Below, in pieces: positions 34,251 through 43,524 of a DNA stretch of 64,000 bases (position 1 is the stretch's first letter; every line of letters begins with the position of its first letter). The stretch is from positions 1-64,000 of the forward strand of contig JAABSC010000002.1 of assembly GCA_011390565.1 (NCBI GenBank), written 5' to 3'. Origin of the DNA: Thioalkalivibrio paradoxus. GTDB taxonomy: Bacteria; Pseudomonadota; Gammaproteobacteria; Ectothiorhodospirales; Ectothiorhodospiraceae. A program made the translations under genes and the position numbers. Under the pieces are notes generated by a model that did not search any database, was not told where the DNA came from, and saw only the letters and a list, made by a program, of their open reading frames with translations.

Positions 34251-36032
34251 ATGAAGGGTCCCGACGATCGTTCGGTTCAACGTCCGGCGGGCCGGGACCT
34301 GCGAGTGCTTGTGCCGCTGGCGGGTTTCGTTCGCCCCTATCTGCGCACCGTGCTGCTGGGTGCGCTTGCGCTGGTTCTCGGCGCCGGGGCCATCCTGGCA
34401 TTCGGTTTCGTGCTCCGCCTTCTGGTGGACGCCGGGATCAGCGAGCAGGATCCCGCCGCGCTGAACCGAGCCTTGCTGGGTCTGCTGGTTGCGGTTGCGG
34501 TGATGGCGGCGGGTGCGGGTCTGCGCATCTACCTGGTTACCTGGCTGGGCGAACGCGTCGTCGCCGATCTGCGCGAGGCGGTCTTCGCGAACGTGATCGA
34601 GATGGATCCCGGCTTTTTCGAGCGCACGCGCACCGGCGAGGTGATCTCGCGGCTCACCGCGGACACCACCCTGATCCAGGTGGTGGTGGGCAGTACGCTG
34701 GCCATCGCCGCGCGGAACCTGCTCCTGATCGTCGGTGGACTCCTCCTGATGTTCCTGACCAGCCCGATGCTGACGGCCTGGCTGCTGCTGGGTCTGCCCG
34801 TCGTCGCACTGCCGGTGTGGTCCCTGGGCCGCCGGGTACGCAGGCTCTCGCGCGAGACCCAGGACCGGGTCGCAGCGGTGGGCGGGCGTGTCGACGAGAG
34901 TCTGTATGCGATCCAGACCGTGCAGTCGCACGTGCAGGAAGGGGCCGAGCGCGCGCGATATGCCCGTGCCGTGGAGGCGGCCTTCGGTGCGGCCATCCGC
35001 CGTGCGGCGGTAACGGGACTGTTGGCGGCGTCCGTGATCTTTCTGATGTTCATGCTGATCACCGGCGTGCTCTGGATCGGGGGGCACAATGTCCTTGAGG
35101 GCAAGATCACGCCGGGGGAACTCGCGGCATTCCTGTTCTACGCGGTGCTGGTCGCCGGCTCCGTGGCGGCCCTCAGCGAGGTCGCCAACGAACTGCTGCG
35201 CGCGGCGGGCGCGGCCGAGCGGCTGCTGGACCTGCTGCAGACGCGCTCGGGGCCGCCCCTGCCACGGCACCCGACGCGCCTACCCGAACCCTCCAGGGGG
35301 GCTATCCGCTTCGAGGGCGTCCGGTTTGCCTACCCGACGCGCCCACAGCCCCCGGCCCTGCAGGGTATCGACCTGGAGGTTCCGGCAGGTGCCTCGGTGG
35401 CACTGGTCGGACCTTCCGGGGCTGGCAAGACGACCCTGTTTCAGTTGCTGCTGCGGTTTTACGATCCCGACGTGGGCTCGATTCGAATCGATGGGGTCGA
35501 TATCCGTGATGTGGAAACGGCGGCGTTGCGGGGACGGATCGCACTGGTGCCACAGCAGCCGGTGCTCTTTGCGGCCAGTATCCGCGAGAACATCGCCTAC
35601 GGTGCGCCGGGCGCGTCGGAAACCGACATCCGGGCGGCCGCGGAGGCGGCGTATGCCATGGACTTCATCGCCGCGTTGCCGGAGGGACTGGATACGCATC
35701 TGGGCGAGCGCGGCGTGCGGCTCTCGGGGGGGCAGCGCGCCCGGATCGCACTGGCGCGCGCGATCCTGAGAGACCCGGCGATCCTGCTGCTGGACGAGGC
35801 CACCAGCGCCCTGGATGCGGAGAGCGAGCGCCTGGTGCAGGCAGCACTGCAGCGCATCAGCCGCGGCCGAACCACGCTGACCATCGCGCATCGTCTGGCG
35901 ACGGTGCAGGCGGCCGACCGCATCGTGGTACTCGATCGCGGAAGGATCGTGGCCCAGGGATCGCACGCCCAGTTGCTGGAAGAGGGCGGCATGTACGCAC
36001 GCCTGGCCTCACTGCAGTTCACATCGGCTTGA
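34251..36032 (+). CDS. MsbA-related ABC exporter (fused permease-ATPase, TIGR02204-like)
   Basis: A 593-residue half-transporter. The six-helix transmembrane domain spans ~20-320, with GFFERTRTGEVISRLTADTT after helix 2 and LSRETQDRVAAVGGRVDESL in the coupling region. The ATPase domain has Walker A (GPSGAGKTT), Q-loop (VPQQPVLF), signature (LSGGQRARIALARA), Walker B (ILLLDEATSALDAESE) and the switch histidine (TIAHRLATV). As a homodimer it would export lipid or a hydrophobic compound. The type matches the MsbA-related TIGR02204 group rather than MsbA itself. It is convergent with the TVP38 gene. Confidence 0.9.
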   Translation: MKGPDDRSVQRPAGRDLRVLVPLAGFVRPYLRTVLLGALALVLGAGAILAFGFVLRLLVDAGISEQDPAALNRALLGLLVAVAVMAAGAGLRIYLVTWLGERVVADLREAVFANVIEMDPGFFERTRTGEVISRLTADTTLIQVVVGSTLAIAARNLLLIVGGLLLMFLTSPMLTAWLLLGLPVVALPVWSLGRRVRRLSRETQDRVAAVGGRVDESLYAIQTVQSHVQEGAERARYARAVEAAFGAAIRRAAVTGLLAASVIFLMFMLITGVLWIGGHNVLEGKITPGELAAFLFYAVLVAGSVAALSEVANELLRAAGAAERLLDLLQTRSGPPLPRHPTRLPEPSRGAIRFEGVRFAYPTRPQPPALQGIDLEVPAGASVALVGPSGAGKTTLFQLLLRFYDPDVGSIRIDGVDIRDVETAALRGRIALVPQQPVLFAASIRENIAYGAPGASETDIRAAAEAAYAMDFIAALPEGLDTHLGERGVRLSGGQRARIALARAILRDPAILLLDEATSALDAESERLVQAALQRISRGRTTLTIAHRLATVQAADRIVVLDRGRIVAQGSHAQLLEEGGMYARLASLQFTSA

Positions 36033-36064
36033 CCCGCTCCGGCGGGCTCAGTCCCGATGCTCCG

Positions 36065-36760
36065 CTACTCGTTCGCAGAGCCCCTGTTACGATGATTGAC
36101 ATCATGCAACCTCTGCCGTGCCAGCGCCCCCAGTAACAGAAGTCCCGCGAGCAAGAACAATGGCAGAAGCGTGCCCGGATCCAGGGCATCTCCCGTCTCG
36201 ATGGCTTCCACCGCACCGTGGACCGCGGTCGCATATACACCCCACTTCACAGCCAGACCCAGTATCGCAGCCAACAGGAAGGGACCCAGCGGCAGCCCCA
36301 AAATCCCGCCGGCATGATTGACGAACGAGTGCGGGAAGCCGGGCAGCACGCGCAGTGCGATTTGGGTCAAAAGGTCATGGCGGCGCTCGAGGAGTTGCGC
36401 CAGTCGCTCGGCCTTCTTTCCGGGCGACCAGCGTTTTCCAAGACGATGCGAAAAATGATGCGCACCGTATGCACCGACGACGCTGCCAACCAGTAGAATC
36501 GGCACCGAGACGAATGGGGTGTGGAACGGCGCAATCACCCAGAATACAAGACTCCCGGGCAATGCGAAGGTGAACAGCAACGCCATCAGCCCCACTGCCG
36601 CGACGATGACCACCGGACGATCCGCGATCTGTTCGCCCCATTCAAGGAACCGCGAGAGTTCCCGGCTGTACCAGAAGGCGAGGACGAGGCCCGTGAGAAT
36701 CAGCAGTCCAATGAGTAGCGCGGCCCAGTGGTGACGCAGCCAAGCCGCGGCGATTCGCAT
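36065..36760 (-). CDS. TVP38/TMEM64 family (VTT domain) membrane protein
   Basis: A 231-residue membrane protein with the VTT/SNARE-associated domain: an N-terminal helix, then FTFALPGSLVFWVIAPFHTP, VGSVVGAYGAHHFSHRLGKR and LRVLPGFPHSFVNHAGGILGL. Family members are linked to lipid scrambling and envelope maintenance; the exact role here is unknown. It is complete and is the intact counterpart of the fragment at 16205-16334. Confidence 0.85.
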   Translation of the reverse strand: MRIAAAWLRHHWAALLIGLLILTGLVLAFWYSRELSRFLEWGEQIADRPVVIVAAVGLMALLFTFALPGSLVFWVIAPFHTPFVSVPILLVGSVVGAYGAHHFSHRLGKRWSPGKKAERLAQLLERRHDLLTQIALRVLPGFPHSFVNHAGGILGLPLGPFLLAAILGLAVKWGVYATAVHGAVEAIETGDALDPGTLLPLFLLAGLLLLGALARQRLHDVNHRNRGSANE

Positions 36761-36872
36761 TACGGGTTCGCAGGGCTCAATAGCTGCATGCGCGGCCGCG
36801 CGATCATCGTCTCTTCGTTCTCCAACGTGAATCGCGGTGTTGCATCCAGCACCGGGCGGTCACTGGCGGCCG

Positions 36873-38279
36873 TCAATTGGAGCGGCTCCGGGTTTGGTAT
36901 GCGGCGAGAAGCAGGGCAAGGGCGCAGGAAGCCATGCGCGTGAGGGCATCGTCGGCGCGGCTGGTGAGGATGATCGGGACGCGGGCGCCGACGACGACAC
37001 CGGCACCGGTTGCGTCGGCGAGGTAGGTCAGCTGCTTGACCAGCATGTTCGCGGACTCGACGTCCGGGGCGACCAGGATGTCGGCCCGGCCGGCGACCTC
37101 GGAGTCGATGCCCTTGGCGTGAGCGGCCGTCTCGGAGATCGCATTGTCGAAGGCCAGCGGTCCGTCGATGAGGCCGCCCTGAATCTGACCCCGCTGGGCC
37201 ATCTTGCACAGTGCCGCGGCTTCCAGCGTCGATGCGATCCGCGGATTGACCGTCTCGATCGCGGACAGGATCGCCACCCGCGGTTTTTCGATGTTCACCG
37301 CGTGCGCGAGTTCGATCGCGTTGCGGACGATGTCGGCCTTGTCTTCGAGCGACGGGTAGATGTTGATCGCCGCGTCGGTGATGAACAGGGGACGGGGATA
37401 GGTGGGGACGTCGAAGGCCATGACGTGACTCAGGCGGCGCTCGGTGCGCAGACCCTTTTCCTTGTGCAGCGTCGCGCGCAGCAGTTCGTCCGTGTGCAGG
37501 CTGCCCTTCATCAGCGCGCCGACCTCACCTTCACGCGCCAGCGCGACCGACCGTTCCGCCGCTTCGTGGCTGTGCTTCGTCGAGACCAGCCGGAATTCCG
37601 AGATATCGACCTCCGCGTCTTGCGCAGCCTGCCGTATGCGCTTTTCGGGGCCGACCAGGACGGGAATGATCAGTCCCTTGCGGGCGGCCTGGATCGCGCC
37701 CTCCAGCGAGTACGAATCGACGGGATGCACCACAGCGGTAACGAGTGGCTCAGGACTGGAAGCCGCCTCCAGAAGTTCGTGCAGATGGGCGCGCTCGGCC
37801 ATGCGCACCCGCGGCATCACGGTTCGCTGCCTTTTCACCTTGGTGCCGGGTGCGATGACTTCGGCGTTGCCCTCGATGACGGTCTTGCCCTGCTGGTTGC
37901 GACACAGGCAGTGAAAGACGATGCGCTTCTTTTCGTCGTTCTTCTCCGTGGCCTCCACCGTGACTGTGAGCACGTCGCCGAGCACCACGGGTGCCTTGAA
38001 GCGCAATGTCTGCCCCAGGTAGATCGTTCCGGGACCCGGCAGCTCCGTGCCGAGCAGCGTCGAGATCAGCGCGCCGCCCCACATGCCGTGGGCGATGATC
38101 TCCTGGAAGCGGCTGCTCTTCGCGAAATCCTCATCGACATGGGCGGGATTCACGTCTCCCGACATCACCGCGAAGAGCTTGATGTCGTCCATGGTCAGAC
38201 GGCGTTCCAGCGTTGCGGTATCGCCGACCTCGATCTCGTCGTAGGTGCGGTTCTCGATGTAGGTATCGGAGGGAGGCAT
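36873..38279 (-). CDS. Bifunctional MaoC-like enoyl-CoA hydratase/phosphate acetyl(butyryl)transferase
   Basis: A 468-residue fusion. The N-terminal ~150 residues are a MaoC hot-dog domain with hydratase residues in FAVMSGDVNPAHVDEDFA and the GMWGGALISTLLG stretch. From ~165 on is a phosphate acyltransferase domain (Pta/Ptb) with PLVTAVVHPVD, GALMKGSLHTDELLRA, PLFITDAAINIYP and GPLAFDNAISE. It could interconvert acyl-CoA and acyl-phosphate. Acetate kinase, often next to this gene, is not seen in the window. Its start is 3 nt after the fabI stop, so the two are co-translated. Confidence 0.92.
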   Translation of the reverse strand: MPPSDTYIENRTYDEIEVGDTATLERRLTMDDIKLFAVMSGDVNPAHVDEDFAKSSRFQEIIAHGMWGGALISTLLGTELPGPGTIYLGQTLRFKAPVVLGDVLTVTVEATEKNDEKKRIVFHCLCRNQQGKTVIEGNAEVIAPGTKVKRQRTVMPRVRMAERAHLHELLEAASSPEPLVTAVVHPVDSYSLEGAIQAARKGLIIPVLVGPEKRIRQAAQDAEVDISEFRLVSTKHSHEAAERSVALAREGEVGALMKGSLHTDELLRATLHKEKGLRTERRLSHVMAFDVPTYPRPLFITDAAINIYPSLEDKADIVRNAIELAHAVNIEKPRVAILSAIETVNPRIASTLEAAALCKMAQRGQIQGGLIDGPLAFDNAISETAAHAKGIDSEVAGRADILVAPDVESANMLVKQLTYLADATGAGVVVGARVPIILTSRADDALTRMASCALALLLAAYQTRSRSN

Positions 38280-38282
38280 GGT

Positions 38283-39053
38283 TCAGGCCCTGATGTTCAG
38301 GCCGCCGTCCACGTAGGTGGTCACGCCGGTCATCGAGCGGGAGGCGTCGCTGACGAGGAAGCGGGCGGTCGCGCCGACGTCGTCGATCGTCACCAGGCGC
38401 CGGGTGGGTGCGCGTTCCTCCGCATGCCGGAGAAGCTGGTCGAACTCCTGTATGCCCGACGCGGCCCGCGTGGCGATGGGCCCCGGCGAGATCGCGTGCA
38501 CCCGGATGCCGGCGGGTCCGAGTTCCTCGGCCATGTACCGAACCGAGGCTTCCAGCGCCGCCTTCACGGGGCCCATGATGCCGTAGTGGTCCACGACCTT
38601 TTCGGCGCCGTGGTAACTCATCGTGATCAGGCAACCGCCGTCCTTCATCAACGGCTCCGCGAGACGGGCCATGCGCATGAACGAATGGCAGGAGATGTCC
38701 ATCGCGAGCAGGAAGCCATCGCGGCTGGAATCGACCACGCGCCCGTGCAGATCATCGCGGGGCGCGAACGCCATCGAGTGGATCACGAAGTCGAGCCGCT
38801 GCCAGCGTTCCGACGCCGCCTGGAACAGCGCTTCCATTTGTTTTTCTTCGCGCACGTCGCAGAGGATCAGCGGGGGATCGCCAAGCTGTTCCGCCAGCGG
38901 GCGCACGTGGGGCTCGCCTTTCGGATGCCCGTAGCTGAGGATCAGGTCGGCCCCCGCTGCATGCAAGGCACGGGCACAGCCGAAGGCGATGCTGTTTTCA
39001 TTGGCGAGGCCGGTGATGATGCCGGTCCTGCCTTCGAGGGAAGTCTCGGTCAT
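38283..39053 (-). CDS. fabI: Enoyl-ACP reductase, FabI type
   Basis: A 256-residue short-chain dehydrogenase fold enzyme that reduces enoyl-ACP with NADH in fatty acid synthesis. Diagnostic segments are GIITGLANENSIAFGCARAL (cofactor loop), SMAFAPRDDL, SYHGAEKVVDHYGIMGPVKA (Tyr-x6-Lys) and SPGPIATRAASGI with the C-terminal GVTTYVDGGLNI. In these fusion operons FabI-like enzymes may serve acyl-CoA metabolism instead. AGAGG lies 6 nt before the ATG. It is first of a two-gene unit with the MaoC-Pta fusion. Confidence 0.9.
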   Translation of the reverse strand: MTETSLEGRTGIITGLANENSIAFGCARALHAAGADLILSYGHPKGEPHVRPLAEQLGDPPLILCDVREEKQMEALFQAASERWQRLDFVIHSMAFAPRDDLHGRVVDSSRDGFLLAMDISCHSFMRMARLAEPLMKDGGCLITMSYHGAEKVVDHYGIMGPVKAALEASVRYMAEELGPAGIRVHAISPGPIATRAASGIQEFDQLLRHAEERAPTRRLVTIDDVGATARFLVSDASRSMTGVTTYVDGGLNIRA

Positions 39054-39245
39054 CGGAAGCCTCTGTGGCATGGGTCGAGACGGAGCGCCGGGGGCAGGCC
39101 GGTTTCGTGCCACCCGCCCGACATCAGGAGTCTAGCAGCGGTGCCTGGCGGTTGCTTCGCGACGCACTGCGGCTCGGGAACCGGTTCCCTCGGGGAAACC
39201 GGGCTTGATCCCGTTCCCTTTGGGACGGCCTTTTCGCCGCAAGGG

Positions 39246-39866
39246 TCAGTATTGCACCACCGTCGGATCGAGACTGCGCCACAGGTACCAGGTCGCGACG
39301 GTGCGCCAGGGTGCGTGGTGTTCGCCGTGTTGATGGAGTCGCCGCGGCGTCGGTCTGTCGTTATCGAAGTAGTGCACGGCGACCGCCTTCTGGAGGCCGA
39401 TATCGTCAACAGGCCAGACATTGGGGCGCATCAGGTTGAAAATCAGAAACATCTCGGCGGTCCAGCGGCCGATGCCTCGCACGTCGACGAGTTCGGCGAT
39501 GATCGCTTCGTCGGTCATGTGCTCCCAGCGCGACGGCTGAACGCGGTCATCGAGGAAGTGACCCGCCAGATCCCGCATGTACTCAGCCTTTCGGCGCGAC
39601 AGGCCGCAAGCGGCCAGGGCATCGAGTTCGAGCGTCACGACGTGTTCCGGCTGGAAGATCCGTACGAAGTCGCTGAGGCGCGCCCAGACGGTATCGGCCG
39701 CCTTCACCGAGATCTGCTGGCCCACGATCGCGCGCGCCAGCGTTTGGAACGGATCCCCGCGGGTGGTCAGCGCCACGCCCGGGTACCGCGCAATCAGAGT
39801 GGCCATCACCGGATCGTTGGCCGCGAGTTCAGCGCAGGCGCGATCCCAGTACTCGGGTATTGTCAT
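39246..39866 (-). CDS. DNA-3-methyladenine glycosylase II-type (AlkA-like) HhH-GPD protein
   Basis: A 206-residue base-excision repair glycosylase. The helix-hairpin-helix segment is in LVDVRGIGRWTAEMFLIF and the catalytic aspartate in VWPVDDIGLQKAVAVHYF. The N-terminus contains ARAIVGQQISVKAA, typical of the superfamily. It removes alkylated bases from DNA. Length fits the short AlkA type lacking the N-terminal beta-domain of E. coli AlkA. The start at 39866 (MTIPEYW) is chosen over an upstream start that adds an arginine-rich tail. Confidence 0.9.
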   Translation of the reverse strand: MTIPEYWDRACAELAANDPVMATLIARYPGVALTTRGDPFQTLARAIVGQQISVKAADTVWARLSDFVRIFQPEHVVTLELDALAACGLSRRKAEYMRDLAGHFLDDRVQPSRWEHMTDEAIIAELVDVRGIGRWTAEMFLIFNLMRPNVWPVDDIGLQKAVAVHYFDNDRPTPRRLHQHGEHHAPWRTVATWYLWRSLDPTVVQY

Positions 39867-39944
39867 CGTGGTTCGCCGATGAGGGAAGCGCATCAGCGTG
39901 TCCCGGCAGGTGCCGGGTATCACGACTGGCGGCGCACCCCGGTA

Positions 39945-40934
39945 TCAGTGGAAGAAGACCATGTCCTCCATCATCGGGGCGAATACCCGATAGTAGGGTG
40001 GCAGGCGGGCCAGGTGCGCCAGTACGCCTTCGTCATGGATCTTTCTGAGCGCCGGATTCACGCCGGTCAGCGCCAGGCCGAAGGTCAGGGTGTCGGGACT
40101 TTCCCATTCCATGTGCACCAGGTATTCCTTTGGCCCGCTGCTCGGAATCGGCGGCCCCGTATAGTCCTTGCCGAATTCCCCGTAGTTGGTTTGACGCGAC
40201 TTCGGCGGGTTGGCACCAAGCGTCTGCATCGATTCCCAGAAGGCCGGCGGAGAAAGCTGGAAGGTGCTCAGGGCCGACTCGCCCTGCTTTTCGAGAATCA
40301 TCCAGCCGATCATGCCGGGCGCGCTTTCCTTCAGCTTTTCCAGAGTGCGGAGGGTGCCCTCGAGGAACGCTTCCTCCTTGCCCTCCAGCACGAAGTGCTC
40401 GCCGAGCGCGACCAGTCTTTTCATGGCCAGGCGGACCTTCGGGACCGGTTTCTGCTGCGCGAATGCGGCGCCCATCAACTGCGGGACGTCCGTGAGCCCG
40501 ACCAGTCGAGGCATGTCAGCCTCGACAATGGTGTAGACCGGTTCGCTGGGACCATCGACGACCATGTCGAGGCACCCGCCGCAGAGTTCGAAGATCCGGT
40601 CGAACTGTTCGTAGTGCATGCGTTCATGCGCCTCGGCGTTATCCCAGACCGTGTACTGCCAGAGGTTGAGCGGATTGAGCCTCAGGTTGGTCGGCGACTC
40701 CATGACCGCCTCCAGACTGTCCGCAGTCACCACCTGTGCGGCGCCGTAGCGCCCGGCCAGCGGGTGTGTTCCGGTTTGCAGAAACGCATGGAAGCCCAGA
40801 AAGCCGGGCTCGTTGGCCGTGGTCAGGCAGACCTTCGGTCCGATTTTCGACATCTTCTCGAACGAACTCGGGTCGTTCACCACTGCGGACTTGTTGATGG
40901 CCAGGGCCGCGCCTTTCTTGATTCCCTGAATCAT
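39945..40934 (-). CDS. sor: Sulfur oxygenase reductase
   Basis: A 329-residue enzyme that disproportionates elemental sulfur to sulfite, thiosulfate and sulfide with O2 and no external cofactor, forming a hollow 24-mer in known cases. All key residues of Acidianus SOR are found: His103, His107 and Glu131 for iron (His86, His90, Glu114 at offset 17), Cys118 and Cys121 (Cys101, Cys104 at the same offset), and active-site Cys36 in GPKVCLTT (Cys31). The C-terminal stretch HVEWESPD-like PKEYLVHMEWESPDTLTFG also matches. AGGAG lies 8-10 nt upstream. It lies downstream of an SLC13 permease on the same strand. Confidence 0.92.
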   Translation of the reverse strand: MIQGIKKGAALAINKSAVVNDPSSFEKMSKIGPKVCLTTANEPGFLGFHAFLQTGTHPLAGRYGAAQVVTADSLEAVMESPTNLRLNPLNLWQYTVWDNAEAHERMHYEQFDRIFELCGGCLDMVVDGPSEPVYTIVEADMPRLVGLTDVPQLMGAAFAQQKPVPKVRLAMKRLVALGEHFVLEGKEEAFLEGTLRTLEKLKESAPGMIGWMILEKQGESALSTFQLSPPAFWESMQTLGANPPKSRQTNYGEFGKDYTGPPIPSSGPKEYLVHMEWESPDTLTFGLALTGVNPALRKIHDEGVLAHLARLPPYYRVFAPMMEDMVFFH

Positions 40935-41103
40935 GACGGGTGTCTCCTGTTTGCGGGTTGTGAAGGGTGACGCCGGTAGGCCTGCGGGCAGTTCGGGTGC
41001 GGTCCCGAGGCGATCAGCGTTCAGGCCTTTCTGGCAGCGTCCGTTTGCGGAACCGGCCGACCGAATGGGCCACCCCGAATTCTGCTCGTCGCGCCGGATC
41101 TGT

Positions 41104-41154
41104 AACCATACGACTTCACCCTACCTAGATAGGCCACCTGATTCGAGTATGGTT
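41104..41154. promoter_or_regulatory. Inverted repeat upstream of sor
   Basis: AACCATAC (41104-41111) and GTATGGTT (41147-41154) form a perfect 8-bp inverted repeat with a 35-nt spacer, and the spacer centre holds CCTACCTAGATAGG, itself part-palindromic. It lies ~170 bp upstream of the sor ATG and just after the SLC13 stop. It may be a regulatory site for sor. Confidence 0.4.
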
Positions 41155-41223
41155 CACTACCTGCGGGCTGGGTAGAGAATCGAAGCAGGCGGGGGTGGAT
41201 CCCGCTTTCCGGTCCGCGCCGGC

Positions 41224-43077
41224 TCAGAACAGCACGTTGATCACCAGCAACGCGATCACGAGATAGAACAGTGTGAGCAGACCTCCGGCGCGAAGAAAAT
41301 CGACCACGCGGTATCCGCCTGGTTCGAGGATGAGCGCATTGACCTGATGGGTCGGAAGCAGGAACGCGTTGGACGCGGCGATGGCGACGATCAGTGCGAA
41401 GACCCGCGGATCGGCATCGACCCCGTTCGACTGCGCGACCATCGCGAAGCTCACCGACAGCGGTACCAGCAATACGGTGGCGCCGATGTTGGAAATGAAC
41501 AGCGTGAAAAACGTGACGAGCAGGAAAAGGGCGGCCTGCATCATCCAGACAGGGACGTCGCCCATCCGCTGCATGCCGCTGACCGCAATCCACTCGGCCG
41601 CCCCCGACTGCTGGGCCGCAAGTCCCAGGGGGATGAGGCCGGCCAGCAGGAAAACCGTTTTCCAGCTCACCGCGCGATACGCGTCGTCCATGCTCAGCAC
41701 CCCGGAGAGCACCATCCCGAGCGCGCCCCCCAGTAGTGCCAGTGCCAGCGGCAGGTCCGCGAAGAGGACGAGCCCGAGGGCCAGCGCCAGCGACGCGACG
41801 GCATGCCAGAGTTTGCACGGCGCCTCGGTCCTTTTCGGTTTCGGGTAGCGGCTGGTCATCACGATGAAATCCCGATCGTCCTCGAGATCCATCAGGCGTT
41901 CCCAGCGCGTATGCACGACCAGCGTGTCGCCTGCCTGAAACTCGACGTTGCCGAGGTCCTCGCGAAGGAGGTCGTCCCCCCGCTGGATCCGGAGTACCGT
42001 CAGGCCGTAGCTCCGCCGCATTTGCAGGTCCCCGATGCTCTCCCCGATGAGCGACGACCCGGGCGGGATGATCAGTTCCGCGATGCCTGCATGCCGGGGT
42101 GACATGCTGCGGGCAAACTTGTCGAGGCGGTCGCGGAGTTCGAGATGGTCCCGGTCACCGGCGGTTTCGATCTGCTCGATGGGTCCGAGGATCGCGAGCT
42201 GGCCGCCGCCCGCGATTTCGGCGCCCCTGGGGGGCTCGATCCGAATTTCGTCGCCGTCATCGAGGCCGATCACGAATACACCGTATTCCTTCTCGAAGTC
42301 CGCGACCGGGGTGCCGTCGAGTCGGCTGTCGGCACCCACACGAATTTCGCGAACGGCGAATTCGATGCCGTAGAGATCCTTGAAGTAATCCGATGTGCTG
42401 CGCGCCCGGGATTCATCGCGCGAGGATTCCGGGGGCGCAGGCAGAACCCACCGGCCCAGAAGCCAGAAATAGACGATGACCGTCGTCAGCAGCGCCAGTC
42501 CGATCGGAGTCACGTCGAAAAGCCCGAAGTCCTCGAGGTCGGAGGGCATCAGATCGTTGAGCAGGATCAGCGGGCTGGACGCGACCAGCGTCAGCGTGCC
42601 GCCGGCGATCGCCGCGAAGCCCATCGGCATCAGCAGGCGCGACCTTGCGATTCCGACATCGCCGGCGATGCGGTTCAGCACGGGCATGAACAGCGCCGCG
42701 GCGCCGATGTTCTGCATGAAGCTCGTGATCAGCCCGACGGATCCCGAGATGACCGCCATCACCCGGCGCTCGGTGCGGCCGGCAATGCGGAGGATCATCT
42801 TCGCGACCTCGGTCATCACGCCGGCACGGTCCAGTCCGGCGCCGATGATCATCACCGCAATGATGGCGACCACCGCGTTCGATGAGAGACCGGAAAAGAG
42901 TTCGTCGGCATCCAGGATCGGTTCGATCCCGGGTATCAATCCGACCAGGCCGATCAGGAACAGGATCAGGAGGGCCCCGATGTCGACGCGGACGATTTCG
43001 GTCACGAACAGTGCGACGGTCAGCCCCAGCAGGCCGAATACGATCAGTATTTCCGGTGTCAGCTCGATGGTGTCCAT
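41224..43077 (-). CDS. SLC13-family permease with two RCK_C domains
   Basis: A 617-residue transporter. N-terminal membrane block (residues ~1-210) includes GLSSNAVVAIIAVMIIGAGL and FMQNIGAAALFMPVL. A cytoplasmic pair of RCK_C (TrkA-C) domains occupies ~220-390, and a second membrane block has FLLAGLIPLGLAAQQSGAAE and ISNIGATVLLVPLS, with the loop LPTHQVNALI. The DASS family moves sulfate, thiosulfate or dicarboxylates. Next to sor, export or import of a sulfur oxyanion is a reasonable inference but unproven. Confidence 0.88.
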   Translation of the reverse strand: MDTIELTPEILIVFGLLGLTVALFVTEIVRVDIGALLILFLIGLVGLIPGIEPILDADELFSGLSSNAVVAIIAVMIIGAGLDRAGVMTEVAKMILRIAGRTERRVMAVISGSVGLITSFMQNIGAAALFMPVLNRIAGDVGIARSRLLMPMGFAAIAGGTLTLVASSPLILLNDLMPSDLEDFGLFDVTPIGLALLTTVIVYFWLLGRWVLPAPPESSRDESRARSTSDYFKDLYGIEFAVREIRVGADSRLDGTPVADFEKEYGVFVIGLDDGDEIRIEPPRGAEIAGGGQLAILGPIEQIETAGDRDHLELRDRLDKFARSMSPRHAGIAELIIPPGSSLIGESIGDLQMRRSYGLTVLRIQRGDDLLREDLGNVEFQAGDTLVVHTRWERLMDLEDDRDFIVMTSRYPKPKRTEAPCKLWHAVASLALALGLVLFADLPLALALLGGALGMVLSGVLSMDDAYRAVSWKTVFLLAGLIPLGLAAQQSGAAEWIAVSGMQRMGDVPVWMMQAALFLLVTFFTLFISNIGATVLLVPLSVSFAMVAQSNGVDADPRVFALIVAIAASNAFLLPTHQVNALILEPGGYRVVDFLRAGGLLTLFYLVIALLVINVLF

Positions 43078-43524
43078 GTTCGGAAATCAGACGTATGTTC
43101 CGCTCCGTAATGGGCTTCGCGCCAGGGAGGGGTTTTCCCCGTCAACGCCGAGCAGTTTACGCGCGTGGACAGCGTCCCGGCGAGCCGGTCGGCCCCGGTG
43201 CCGCACTGCCCGGCAGCCACGGATCGTGTGGCAGCCGGTTCATGTCCGCGCTTCGCGAACCCCGCAGGTTGCTGCCCGGGCGGAAAATTGATCGCGGGTG
43301 GTGACGACAGGTCGATACGGCAATACCGCCGGTTGGTGTGCTCGAGTGTGCGTCGTTTCGCGTCGGTGCAGAGGCTCGCGTCGCGAGGCCGGTCGCCGGT
43401 GGTACTGGGCGGCGGCTCCCGTTTTTCCATCATGGCCACCGAGCATTGCGATTCCGGTAAGCTGATGGATCGAATCTCCGGCCCTTTCGACATCCATCCA
43501 CATTATCGATGAGGAGCGGGCACC
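43078..43524. other. Gene-free stretch upstream of the SLC13 gene
   Basis: About 445 bases between divergent genes. I see no coding region with family support. GAGGAG near 43509 is the ribosome binding site of the next gene. Confidence 0.4.

Noticed and set aside
36837..40970. A 1377-codon open frame on the plus strand
   Set aside because: It runs opposite four well-supported minus-strand genes (MaoC-Pta, fabI, alkA, sor). It has no family motifs; long antisense frames are expected at this GC content.
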